This document shows positions 38,266 to 46,149 of a DNA stretch of 64,000 nt, piece after piece. The translations under genes were made by a program, and so were the position numbers. The notes beneath the pieces were generated by a model. The model did not search any database and was not told where the DNA came from. It saw only the letters and a list, made by a program, of their open reading frames with translations. The stretch comes from Clostridia bacterium (lineage in GTDB: Bacteria > Bacillota > Clostridia > Oscillospirales > SIG627): positions 1 to 64,000 of the forward strand of contig JAFSGN010000018.1 of NCBI GenBank assembly GCA_017440805.1. Reading direction: 5' to 3'. Position 1 is the first letter of the stretch; each line of letters begins with the position of its first letter.

Positions 38266-39516
38266 ATGTCAATTATCGAACAAAACAACAGAACCCGCTC
38301 ACACTCTTTTGAAAAAATACCTCTGCCGTCTGTTCTGTCAGTTCCGCTGACACTTGACGGATACACCGCAACTCCCGTTGTAAAGGCGGGGGACAAGGTT
38401 AAAAAGTATGAAAAAATTGCCGTGGGAGATTATATCGTTCACTCTCCCGTATCGGGTACCGTTCAGGCGCTAAGCGATGAATATGCGGTTATAAAAAACG
38501 ATTTTCGGGAAACAACGGCTGAATTGATTCCCGAAACAAAAACCATTCAGGAACTTTCGTCGGAAGAGTTGTGTCAGAGGGCATACCAAAGCGGAATCTG
38601 GTGTAAAACCCGCAAAGCCCCCCTTGACAAAGCCATATCCGAGTGTGCCGGAAAAGTGTCCCGGGTTATTATAAATCTTTGCGAGGGACAGCCTTTTGTA
38701 AGTTCCGCGTACCGCTTGTGCCTTGACAACATTGACGCCGTTCTGGGCGGAGCAAAAATTCTTATGAAAGCCTGCGGAGTACGGCGGGCGGTTATAGCGG
38801 TTGATTTGAAGAATTTCCGGCTTATAAAACTGTTGCGTGAAAAATGCGGAAAATCGCCGCTTTTCAGTATTAAAGTAATAACACGGGGATATCCGTCGGA
38901 AAACCCCAGACGGCTTGTATATATTGTTGACGGAGTGGAAAGCGAAAACGGAAAAAATCTTGCCCTGCAGGGCTACGGAGTTTTCGGAGCACGGGAATGT
39001 TATGATTTTTACACTGCCCAGGTCAACCGTACTCCCTCTGTAAACTGTTTTGTTACGGCAGAGGGCGACTGTATTTCAACCCCCAAAAATATAATAGTGC
39101 CCATAGGTACTTCCGCCTCGTATATCGCGGAATGTTGCGGAGGGTACATAAAAGAACCTCACAAAATTATAAGCGGAGGGGCATTTGACGGAGAGGCACT
39201 CTGGGATTCTGACCAGCCTGTAAACAAGGATTCAACAGCGGTTGTATTCCTTTCCGATGCCTATGTGAAAAAAACCGGGACCGCCTGTATAAAATGCTCA
39301 CGGTGTGTAAAATATTGCCCCATGTTCCTTATGCCCTTGAAGATTGCAGAGGCACATTCAAAGGGAAAGACCGAAAAATGCAAAGAACTGGGTGCAGAAA
39401 GTTGTATTCAGTGCGGTATTTGTTCCTATGTCTGCCCTGCCAATATTACCGTGACACAAAAAATGGCACAGGCAAAAGACGCGGTAAAGAACAAAGAAAA
39501 CCCAACGGTTTTTTAA
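38266..39516 (+). CDS. RnfC-like subunit with intact Fe-S clusters but lost flavin/NADH motifs
   Basis: This 416-residue protein aligns with RnfC. It has the N-terminal barrel (VVKAGDKVKKYEKIAVGDYI, HSPVSGTVQAL), the middle domain (GGAKILMKACGVRRAVIAV, GTSASYIAECCGGYI) and the C-terminal 4Fe-4S pair CIKCSRCVKYCP and CIQCGICSYVCP. RnfC normally binds FMN and NADH through a Gly-rich GGAGFPT segment and an ECEP-type motif. At those places this protein reads SGIWCKTRKAPLDK (near 110) and NLCEGQPFVSS (near 140). So Fe-S ligands stay while the nucleotide site looks lost. It lies 8 bases after the HAD gene and 10 before the RnfD-like gene. Confidence 0.85.
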   Translation: MSIIEQNNRTRSHSFEKIPLPSVLSVPLTLDGYTATPVVKAGDKVKKYEKIAVGDYIVHSPVSGTVQALSDEYAVIKNDFRETTAELIPETKTIQELSSEELCQRAYQSGIWCKTRKAPLDKAISECAGKVSRVIINLCEGQPFVSSAYRLCLDNIDAVLGGAKILMKACGVRRAVIAVDLKNFRLIKLLREKCGKSPLFSIKVITRGYPSENPRRLVYIVDGVESENGKNLALQGYGVFGARECYDFYTAQVNRTPSVNCFVTAEGDCISTPKNIIVPIGTSASYIAECCGGYIKEPHKIISGGAFDGEALWDSDQPVNKDSTAVVFLSDAYVKKTGTACIKCSRCVKYCPMFLMPLKIAEAHSKGKTEKCKELGAESCIQCGICSYVCPANITVTQKMAQAKDAVKNKENPTVF

Positions 39517-39526
39517 GGAGATGCTT

Positions 39527-40516
39527 ATGGAAAGAAAACTTTTGAATGTGTCCCATTTTCCTCATATACGGCATCAGGACACCACAAGAAGTATTATGGG
39601 TGATGTAATAATTGCCCTTGTTCCGTCGCTTATATGGGGCGCGTATATTTTCGGTGTCCGTGTTCTTTCGGTTGTGGCGGTATCGGTGTTGAGTTGCGTT
39701 ATAAGCGAGGCGGTATTTTGCCTTGTTTTGCGGAAAAATCAGACTGTCGGCGACCTTTCGGCAGTTGTTACGGGAATTATACTGGCGTGTACTTTCCCTG
39801 CGGCAGTTCCCTTGTGGATACCTGCAGTTTCGGGAGTTTTTGCAATTGTATTTGTAAAACAACTTTTCGGCGGGATAGGAAAAAACATTTTAAATCCTGC
39901 GGCAGCGGCAAGAGTTCTTGCTTGCTTGTTTCCTCAGACCGAAAGATATTCACTGCCGTTTGAAAAACTTCCCGTTTTGGCGGAGGTTTCACCCGAGGGA
40001 CTCGTTTCAGAGGCGATTTACGACCTGAAAGACGGAATTATCCCCCCGATTTCACTGTTTGATATGTTTATCGGAAATTCTGTGGGCGGAATAGGCACGG
40101 TTTCCTGTCTGCTTCTTGTTGCGGGTGGACTTTACCTTGTTGTCAGAAAGATTATTTCTGTGCGTATACCTCTTGCTTTTTTACTGTCTGCAGCGGCAAT
40201 GTTCTATTTGTTCCCCAAAAACATAATGACCGAAGAATATATGATTTATCATCTTTTGTCGGGCGGACTTGTTTTCTGTTCGATTTTTATGGCAACCGAC
40301 TTTTCCACCTCACCCATGACCGGCACATCAAGAATAATTTTCGGTGCGGGATGCGGTGTGATAACGGTGTTTTTGCGGTATATGGGTTTTGAGGGAGTGT
40401 ATACGGCACTTATAATAATGAATTTGTCTGCAGGACTTCTTGACCGTATAACACTGCCCCGACCTTTCGGAAAAGTTTTGTCGAGGAACAAAAAAACCAA
40501 ACAACCCGAGGAGTAG
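39527..40516 (+). CDS. RnfD-like membrane subunit lacking a flavinylation motif
   Basis: This 329-residue membrane protein has RnfD hallmarks: an N-terminal FPHIRHQDTTRSIMGDVIIA, about eight to ten helices, and GGIGKNILNPAAAARVLACL near 125. MATDFSTSPMTGTSRIIFG (near 260) also fits. ATG 39527 is 6 bases after AAGGAG. Canonical RnfD covalently carries FMN on a Thr of an (S/T)(G/A)AT-type motif just before the SLFDMFIGN-like segment. Here that place reads GLVSEAIYDLKDGIIPPIS, with no such motif. Electron flow through flavin is therefore doubtful. Sits between the RnfC-like and RnfB-like genes. Confidence 0.85.
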   Translation: MERKLLNVSHFPHIRHQDTTRSIMGDVIIALVPSLIWGAYIFGVRVLSVVAVSVLSCVISEAVFCLVLRKNQTVGDLSAVVTGIILACTFPAAVPLWIPAVSGVFAIVFVKQLFGGIGKNILNPAAAARVLACLFPQTERYSLPFEKLPVLAEVSPEGLVSEAIYDLKDGIIPPISLFDMFIGNSVGGIGTVSCLLLVAGGLYLVVRKIISVRIPLAFLLSAAAMFYLFPKNIMTEEYMIYHLLSGGLVFCSIFMATDFSTSPMTGTSRIIFGAGCGVITVFLRYMGFEGVYTALIIMNLSAGLLDRITLPRPFGKVLSRNKKTKQPEE

Positions 40517-40519
40517 GCC

Positions 40520-41122
40520 ATGAAACAAACAGCAATAATACTCATATTTGCCGTTGTGGGAATAAGGATTTATTTCATAATTAAAGAGTATTTACAAAAG
40601 AAAAACGATACTCAAAAGAAAAGCGACTTATGTGCCCAGGTTATGTGCGGAGGAAATAACAGCGTTTCCAGAATAAAATATAATTATGATTCAACCCCCG
40701 ACTGCCGTGAGGCGTCAAAACTTCACGGCGGACCGAAACTGTGCAGTTTCGGGTGTGTCGGAATGGGTACCTGTGCTTCGGTATGCCCTATGCACGCAAT
40801 ACATATCATAGACGGAATTGCAGCAGTTGACAGGTCAAAATGTGTCGGATGCGGAGCCTGTTTAAATGTCTGTCCGAAAGGAATTATCCGCCTTGTTCCC
40901 CGCAGTAATACCTGCTGGGTCGGATGCAGTAATACTGCATCCCGGGAATATACCGAGGCGGTATGTAAAATAGGCTGTACGGGATGCGGTGAGTGTGTTT
41001 CGGCTTGTCCGTCGGGTGCGATATCAATAAAAGACGGGGTTGCAGTTACCGACAATAAACTGTGTGAGGGATGTTGTAAGTGCATTGAAGTCTGTCCCAG
41101 GAAAACCATCTGGAAAGCGTAA
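40520..41122 (+). CDS. RnfB-like ferredoxin subunit missing the N-terminal NCGACG Fe-S domain
   Basis: This 200-residue protein has one N-terminal membrane helix (IILIFAVVGIRIYFIIKEYL). The polyferredoxin half of RnfB follows: DCREASKLHGGPKLCSFGC, CVGMGTCASVCP, CVGCGACLNVCP, GCTGCGECVSACP and CEGCCKCIEVCP. The order and spacing match RnfB. Canonical RnfB (about 260-330 residues) has, between helix and ferredoxin part, a domain with a CGACGYPGC cluster; that domain is absent. It starts 3 bases after the RnfD-like stop. A strong terminator follows, and no rnfG, rnfE or rnfA is present. Confidence 0.85.
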   Translation: MKQTAIILIFAVVGIRIYFIIKEYLQKKNDTQKKSDLCAQVMCGGNNSVSRIKYNYDSTPDCREASKLHGGPKLCSFGCVGMGTCASVCPMHAIHIIDGIAAVDRSKCVGCGACLNVCPKGIIRLVPRSNTCWVGCSNTASREYTEAVCKIGCTGCGECVSACPSGAISIKDGVAVTDNKLCEGCCKCIEVCPRKTIWKA

Positions 41123-41160
41123 CATTTTTAAAAATAAGTTAATTTGAAAACAAGACGGAA

Positions 41161-41211
41161 AAAGTCCGCAACTCATAAGATGGTGAGTTGCGGACTTTGT
41201 GCCTTTTTTAG
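41161..41211. terminator. bidirectional terminator between the Rnf-like cluster and 41214
   Basis: A perfect 15-bp stem, AAAGTCCGCAACTCA (41161-41175), 8-base loop, TGAGTTGCGGACTTT (41184-41198), is followed by CTTTTTT on the plus strand (41202-41208). It serves convergent transcripts. Confidence 0.9.
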
Positions 41212-41213
41212 TA

Positions 41214-41774
41214 TTAATGAGTAACTCTGTCGCTTATAACGGTAGCAGATGAATTGTAGAATTTCATAATATCAAGTGTCTTTTTTGTAGCGGAAAAGAA
41301 AAGCAGGGTTTTTCCGTTTTTTTCGTCGTTATAAATACAGAAATATGTATCGGGGGATTTAATGTCCGACGCGGCAAAGATGGTTTTACTGATGTCGGGA
41401 GAAGAAAGAGTGGATTCGTATTTTGCATCGTACGGAGCAATAATTGACATTTCCCTGATTTTCGCCGAGGCGAGTTTTTTGCGTTTACGCTGACCGTAAA
41501 TAATATCCATTTCAATCTCGCCCATAGTTATTGAATATTCAAATTCAATATTTACAAACCGCCACAGATACCAGGTGAGTATTCCTACAAGGACAAGGTA
41601 AAGTATCATTACGGGAACAAAAGGAGAAGAAAGAATAAAAATTGCACCTATAACTGCTAAGGCAAGTGAGAGAAAGATTATCCCCAGTTTTTTCAAGATA
41701 AGAGATGGGGTATTTTTCATGGGAACAAGGTATTCCACATAATTGTTGCTGTACTGTGAATCAAAGTTGCTCAT
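41214..41774 (-). CDS. two-helix membrane protein with PH-like C-terminal domain
   Basis: This 186-residue protein has a short soluble N-terminus (VEYLVPMKNTPSLILKK), two adjacent membrane helices at about 30-70 (LGIIFLSLALAVIGAIFIL, PVMILYLVLVGILTWYLW) and a C-terminal domain. That domain starts FEYSITMGEIEMDIIYGQRK and looks like the bacterial PH-like or DUF6106 type (recognition uncertain). A clear AAGGAG precedes the ATG. Near RNase Z (16 bases). Function unknown. Confidence 0.7.
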   Translation of the reverse strand: MSNFDSQYSNNYVEYLVPMKNTPSLILKKLGIIFLSLALAVIGAIFILSSPFVPVMILYLVLVGILTWYLWRFVNIEFEYSITMGEIEMDIIYGQRKRKKLASAKIREMSIIAPYDAKYESTLSSPDISKTIFAASDIKSPDTYFCIYNDEKNGKTLLFFSATKKTLDIMKFYNSSATVISDRVTH

Positions 41775-41790
41775 TTTTGTTCTCCTTATT

Positions 41791-42696
41791 TTATTTGAAT
41801 TTAATTGTGTCGCTTAATCCGTCAAAGCCGATTTCGGCATGAGGAAACAGACTTTTTGCAAAATCCTCAAATTCTTCGGGATGGGAAAGAGAGGGACTGA
41901 AATGTGTCAGCCACAGTCTTTTCGCGTCGGCAAAAGAGGCGGTTTCACATGCCTCTCTGAAAGTCATGTGCATTGATTTTTGTGCCTTGTCAAGTTTGTC
42001 GTCATCGCCGTACATTCCCTCACAGATTAACAGGTCGCAGAAAGTCGCCTGCTGGGTAAGGTTGGTACAGGGGCGGGTGTCGGTACAGTAGGTAACCGAA
42101 ATTCCTTCCCGTTCGCTGTCAAGCACCATGTCGGCGGTATATATTCTGCCGTCAATCACGGCAGAGGGATTTTTCTGAAGAGTGCTCCATGCCTCAAGGG
42201 GAACACCGTTTTGTTTTGCCTTTTGTGTGTTGAACTTGCCGGGTCGTCTTATGTCAAGACGGTAGCCGTAGCAATTGACATTGTGTTTTACACGGAATGC
42301 GGTTATATGGTATCCGTCAATGTCTATATACTCCACAGACTGCAAAACCGGGATAAACTTAACCTCAAAGGGAAGTTCGGGGGCTATTATGAGCAGGGAA
42401 TTTACAATTTCCTCAACTCCTGCAGGACCTATTACGGTAACCGGCTCTGTTCTGCCCTCGTTACCCATAGAAAGCAGAAATCCGGGAAGTCCGCTTATGT
42501 GGTCGGCGTGAAAATGAGTAAAGCAAATCACACCGCAGGGCTTGAAATTATATCCGCATTCTCTTAATGCTACCTGAGTACCCTCACCGCAGTCCATAAG
42601 AAGACCTTTTCCGTTAAGACGGAAATATGCGGAGGAAAGACGGCGGTGTTTGAGGGGCATTGTACCTGCCGTACCCAGTAAAGATACATCTAACAA
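41791..42696 (-). CDS. rnz: ribonuclease Z
   Basis: This 301-residue metallo-beta-lactamase-fold endonuclease trims tRNA 3' ends. It starts at TTG 42696 after GGAGTGAT. Zinc motifs are THFHADHISGLPGFL (near 61), the distal Asp in YCTDTRPC (near 209) and the final His in LTHFSPSL. The MDCGEGTQ motif near 35 is diagnostic. Length is normal for the short form. Confidence 0.96.
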   Translation of the reverse strand: MLDVSLLGTAGTMPLKHRRLSSAYFRLNGKGLLMDCGEGTQVALRECGYNFKPCGVICFTHFHADHISGLPGFLLSMGNEGRTEPVTVIGPAGVEEIVNSLLIIAPELPFEVKFIPVLQSVEYIDIDGYHITAFRVKHNVNCYGYRLDIRRPGKFNTQKAKQNGVPLEAWSTLQKNPSAVIDGRIYTADMVLDSEREGISVTYCTDTRPCTNLTQQATFCDLLICEGMYGDDDKLDKAQKSMHMTFREACETASFADAKRLWLTHFSPSLSHPEEFEDFAKSLFPHAEIGFDGLSDTIKFK

Positions 42697-42708
42697 GAAA
42701 TCACTCCA

Positions 42709-44124
42709 TTAAAGTTTTATACCGAAATCAAAATAACGGTTGGTATTGTTGAAAGAAATGTCTTTTATAATGGTTTCAAGAGTTTTGTAATCGGCGGGAT
42801 ATTCGCCGTTTTCAACCCATGTTCCCACCAAATCGCAGAGAATCCGTCTGAAATATTCGTGACGGGTGTAGGAAAGAAAACTGCGTGAATCGGTAAGCAT
42901 ACCTACAAAATTGCCCAGAATACCCAGATTTGCAAGAGAGGTCATCTGCTCACGCATACCTGTGTTGTTGTCGTTAAACCACCATGCACTGCCCTGCTGA
43001 ATATATCCCGGAGTTTTGTCGCACTGGAAACAGCCTATAAGTGCACCGATTGCGGCATTTTCTATGGGGTTGATTGAGTATATGATAGTTTTGGGCAGAC
43101 AATCCGAAAGAGCAAAATGATTGAGAAGTCCCGAAAGTTCTTTTATGGAAACAGAGGCATTTATGGCGTCAAACCCGGTGTCCGGTCCTATTTTTTCAAA
43201 CATTCCGGTGTTGTTGTTCCGGGACACTCCGTAGTGGAACTGCATTACCCAGTTTCTGCGGGTATATTCACCTGCAAAGAAAACAAGCAGTGCGGTTTTG
43301 TATTTTTCAACCTCTGCGGGAGAGGGGGAGATACCTTCAAGTGCCTTTTTGAGTGTTTCGTTAAGGGAGTCGGCAGTGTAATCTGTGTCAAAAACTATTC
43401 GTTCAAGACCGTGGTCTGCCGATTTGCAACCGAATTTGTCAAAATGGTCAAGTCTTTTTGTGACTGCACAAAGCAAATCGTCAAATGTGTTTATCGCTAC
43501 ACCGCTTACAGCCGAAAGAGTCTGAATATATCCGGCAAAAGTCGTCTTTTCTATATTAAGCAGATTGTCGGGGCGGAAAGCAGGTAATACCTTGGTTGAA
43601 AAACTGCTGTCGCCTGCAAGAATTTCGTGGTATTCAAGTGAATCCACAGGGTCGTCGGTAGTACAGATAAGTTTTACATTTGAGCGGGTGATAATCTCAC
43701 GGGCACTCATTGAAGGCTGGGAAAGTTTACTGTTACAGAGTTCCCACACCTTGTCGCAGGTGTCCTCATTTAAAATGCCGTCATAGCCGAAGTATCTTTT
43801 AAGTTCCAGATGACTCCAGTGATACATGGGATTTCCGATAAGTTTGGGCATTGTTTTTGCAAATGCTCTGAATTTGTCGTAGGGACTGCCGTTTCCGGTA
43901 ATAACCTCTTCGGGTATGCCGTTGGAACGGATGGCACGCCATTTGTAATGGTCGCCTCCCAGCCATATTTCAGTAATGTCCCGGTATTTTTTGTTTTGTG
44001 CAATTTCTTTTGGACTGATGTGGCAGTGGTAATCTATAATCGGCATATTTTCCGCAAAATCATGATAAAGTTTTCTTGCGGATTTGTTAGAGAGTAAAAA
44101 GTTTTCAGTCATAAATTTTTCCAT
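42709..44124 (-). CDS. uxaC: uronate isomerase
   Basis: This 471-residue amidohydrolase-fold enzyme converts glucuronate to fructuronate and galacturonate to tagaturonate. N-terminal IIDYHCHISPKEIA holds metal-binding His residues. WLGGDHYKWRAIRSNG, CTTDDPVDSLEYH and NVGMLTDSRSFLSYTRHEYFRR-type sequence (GMLTDSRSFLSYTRHEYF) match UxaC. ATG 44124 follows AAAGGA at 12 bases. No other uronate gene (uxaA, uxaB, kdg) is near, so the rest of the pathway would be elsewhere. Confidence 0.96.
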   Translation of the reverse strand: MEKFMTENFLLSNKSARKLYHDFAENMPIIDYHCHISPKEIAQNKKYRDITEIWLGGDHYKWRAIRSNGIPEEVITGNGSPYDKFRAFAKTMPKLIGNPMYHWSHLELKRYFGYDGILNEDTCDKVWELCNSKLSQPSMSAREIITRSNVKLICTTDDPVDSLEYHEILAGDSSFSTKVLPAFRPDNLLNIEKTTFAGYIQTLSAVSGVAINTFDDLLCAVTKRLDHFDKFGCKSADHGLERIVFDTDYTADSLNETLKKALEGISPSPAEVEKYKTALLVFFAGEYTRRNWVMQFHYGVSRNNNTGMFEKIGPDTGFDAINASVSIKELSGLLNHFALSDCLPKTIIYSINPIENAAIGALIGCFQCDKTPGYIQQGSAWWFNDNNTGMREQMTSLANLGILGNFVGMLTDSRSFLSYTRHEYFRRILCDLVGTWVENGEYPADYKTLETIIKDISFNNTNRYFDFGIKL

Positions 44125-44147
44125 GATAAGTCAAAGTCCTTTTAGAA

Positions 44148-44612
44148 TTAAAAGCATATATTCCACACTACAGCGGTAACGGGTATGGCGGCAACGGCAG
44201 CACCCAACGCACCGAAGAAACACCATTTACGCACAAGACGCCTGGGGGGTATGTAGTATAAAAGAGCAAGTATAAGCGCCAGAAGAGCCTGATACATAAA
44301 AAGAGCAAGAGCAAAGTTGCAAAGAGCCGATGCCCCGAATGCAAAGCCGATGAACATAAGTATGAAAACAAGAACACCGAAAGCACTCCACACCAGATTA
44401 TAAAGATAGAGCCAACGGGGGAAAAGATGCTCAAAGCCCGTAAACAGATATTTTTCAAGGGTGTTTTTACGGCAGTTGTTGAAATAATAATCTTTTCCTT
44501 TAAGTCTGAAAATACGGCCTCTCAAAAAACGGCTGAGGGTAAGAGCGCGTAAAAGGATAAGACAAACCGCCAAAGCAAAAAGTTGCAGAATTGAAATAAG
44601 AAAATCCAGCAT
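44148..44612 (-). CDS. uncharacterised membrane protein
   Basis: This 154-residue protein starts at ATG 44612, 6 bases after AAGGAGG; an open extension to 44651 is unsupported. It has about four hydrophobic segments (FLISILQLFALAVCLILL, WSAFGVLVFILMFIGFAFG, FALALFMYQALLALILALLY, FGALGAAVAAIPVTAV). A Lys/Arg-rich loop (FRLKGKDYYFNNCRKN) follows helix one. I do not recognise the family. It has its own promoter (44637-44665) and precedes uxaC by 23 bases. Confidence 0.65.
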   Translation of the reverse strand: MLDFLISILQLFALAVCLILLRALTLSRFLRGRIFRLKGKDYYFNNCRKNTLEKYLFTGFEHLFPRWLYLYNLVWSAFGVLVFILMFIGFAFGASALCNFALALFMYQALLALILALLYYIPPRRLVRKWCFFGALGAAVAAIPVTAVVWNICF

Positions 44613-44636
44613 ATATACCTCCTTGAATACAGTTAT

Positions 44637-44665
44637 ATTATAATACAACAAAAAATTTTTTACAA
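44637..44665 (-). promoter_or_regulatory. promoter for the 44148-44612 membrane protein and uxaC
   Basis: On the minus strand TTGTAA (44660-44665), 17-base spacer, TATAAT (44637-44642). It lies just upstream of the membrane-protein gene; start near 44630. Confidence 0.8.
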
Positions 44666-44689
44666 TACAAAATGTAAAAAAACCAAAGT

Positions 44690-45994
44690 TTATTTCAATA
44701 TATTGTCAATATTCCGTTCTGCAATGATGTATATAACATAGTCGGGATTTGCTTCCGAGATATATTTTTTGTCAAAGTTATATCCCCAGGTGTAGTAATA
44801 CCGTGTGTTGTTGAATCGTTCGGGAAGTATTTCGTAAAGGGCAATGCCGTAAGAGTCGCGGAACACAACACAATCCGGCAAAGACGGATTTCCGGTGGAG
44901 ATTTTTCGCCGTGAACTAGTCGCATTGAAGTCCATTCGCATGGAATCGGGAAGGTATTTTTCCGCAGAAACCGGAAGCGAAAAAGACGGATTGAAAAAGG
45001 GAGCACTTTCCCATTGCAGGTTTTCGTTCATGTTCAGATAATAAATCACATCTCCGCCTTTTACCGTGCGGTTTTCAAATCCGTACTGCTCTTCGGGATG
45101 GATTTTTGCTTCGGGGAATTTTTCGGAAATATAGTCGCACAGAACACCAAGTCCCAGATATGCACCGTATTCCGACCAGTGAGAGTCGGTATGAAGATAG
45201 GGCGAAAACACATTGTCGCGGTTTTCTTTAAGAACACCACGCAGGTCCAGTGCAACCGCGTCGGTAGAGTTTATTGTCTGAATAACCTGGTCAAGACGGG
45301 TTACGCCCTCTGCCTTTTTAAGTGTGTCGGGTGCTCTGTCGTCGTAAATTGTCAGAGGGTTGGGGACTATCATGTATATAAGTTGGCAGTCCTCAAAGTT
45401 CTGGCTGAGAAAATCTGTCTTTTCGGTTATATTTTCCCTGAACGCCTCAAGTTGTGCTTCTGTGAGCAGATTTGTGCCCTCATAGTCGGCAAAGGTTGAC
45501 TTTGCAAAACCCTGGGAAAAGTTATTTACAAGAATATGCCATTCGCCGTCGTTTACATACACACCCTCCCGGTAGGAAGCAGTTTTCACAACAGGCACGG
45601 CTGACGCCTTGTTCTGCACTTTTGAGGTGATTGTAACCTGTGTTTCGGAAGGGGTTTGAGGAATATATACCGAGCCTAAAAAATATTCTCCATAGGCGTT
45701 GACAACCACGGTTTCAATGTCGCTTTCAATTGTTATAACCGCATCTTTTTCGCACTTTCCCCCTATGGAAATAAGGTCGGGTTCGGTGTTGTGAAAATGA
45801 TTTATCACCGGCGGGGCGGTAATTTCCGAATCTGCCAGGATAATGGGAAAGGAGGGGGTACCACAAGCGGACATCTCCATGACAACAGGGTTTTCCGCCG
45901 GTTTATAAGCCGGTACGGAATCTATGGTTTGCATACGGCAGGCGGAAAACATAAAACAAACGGCAGAAATAAATATCAATAATAATTTTTTCAT
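44690..45994 (-). CDS. AlgX/AlgJ-like (DHHW/SGNH-hydrolase-like) lipoprotein
   Basis: This 434-residue protein has a lipoprotein signal with lipobox FSAC (Cys near 19), so it is anchored outside the membrane. A mid-region DSHWSEYGAYLGLGVL near 270 resembles the DxHW motif. VVFRDSYGIALYEILPERF near 375 resembles the SGNH catalytic Ser block of AlgX/AlgJ-type acetyltransferases. An N-terminal beta domain (about 60-140) may bind glycan. Such proteins usually act with a membrane O-acyltransferase (MBOAT), but none is near. Substrate is unknown. Confidence 0.75.
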   Translation of the reverse strand: MKKLLLIFISAVCFMFSACRMQTIDSVPAYKPAENPVVMEMSACGTPSFPIILADSEITAPPVINHFHNTEPDLISIGGKCEKDAVITIESDIETVVVNAYGEYFLGSVYIPQTPSETQVTITSKVQNKASAVPVVKTASYREGVYVNDGEWHILVNNFSQGFAKSTFADYEGTNLLTEAQLEAFRENITEKTDFLSQNFEDCQLIYMIVPNPLTIYDDRAPDTLKKAEGVTRLDQVIQTINSTDAVALDLRGVLKENRDNVFSPYLHTDSHWSEYGAYLGLGVLCDYISEKFPEAKIHPEEQYGFENRTVKGGDVIYYLNMNENLQWESAPFFNPSFSLPVSAEKYLPDSMRMDFNATSSRRKISTGNPSLPDCVVFRDSYGIALYEILPERFNNTRYYYTWGYNFDKKYISEANPDYVIYIIAERNIDNILK

Positions 45995-46078
45995 ATAAAA
46001 CTCCTGATTTACAGATATATTTTACCACTCCAAAAAACCGAAATAAAGTTAATAATGTAAAATGATTGTGTCCGCCTC

Positions 46079-46107
46079 TTGAAATATTAACACTTTTGTA
46101 TTATAAT
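46079..46107 (+). promoter_or_regulatory. promoter for the 46150 exported protein
   Basis: TTGAAA (46079-46084), 17-base spacer, TATAAT (46102-46107). A second TATAAT lies at 46112-46117. Transcription toward 46150. Confidence 0.82.
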
Positions 46108-46149
46108 TACGGTATAATTGCAACAGTAATTAAAAGAGAGGATTACTCT

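Noticed and set aside
40520-41122. Simple ferredoxin rather than an RnfB-like protein
   Set aside because: N-terminal membrane helix, the DCREA...GGPKLCSFGC segment and position after RnfD-like gene fit RnfB.
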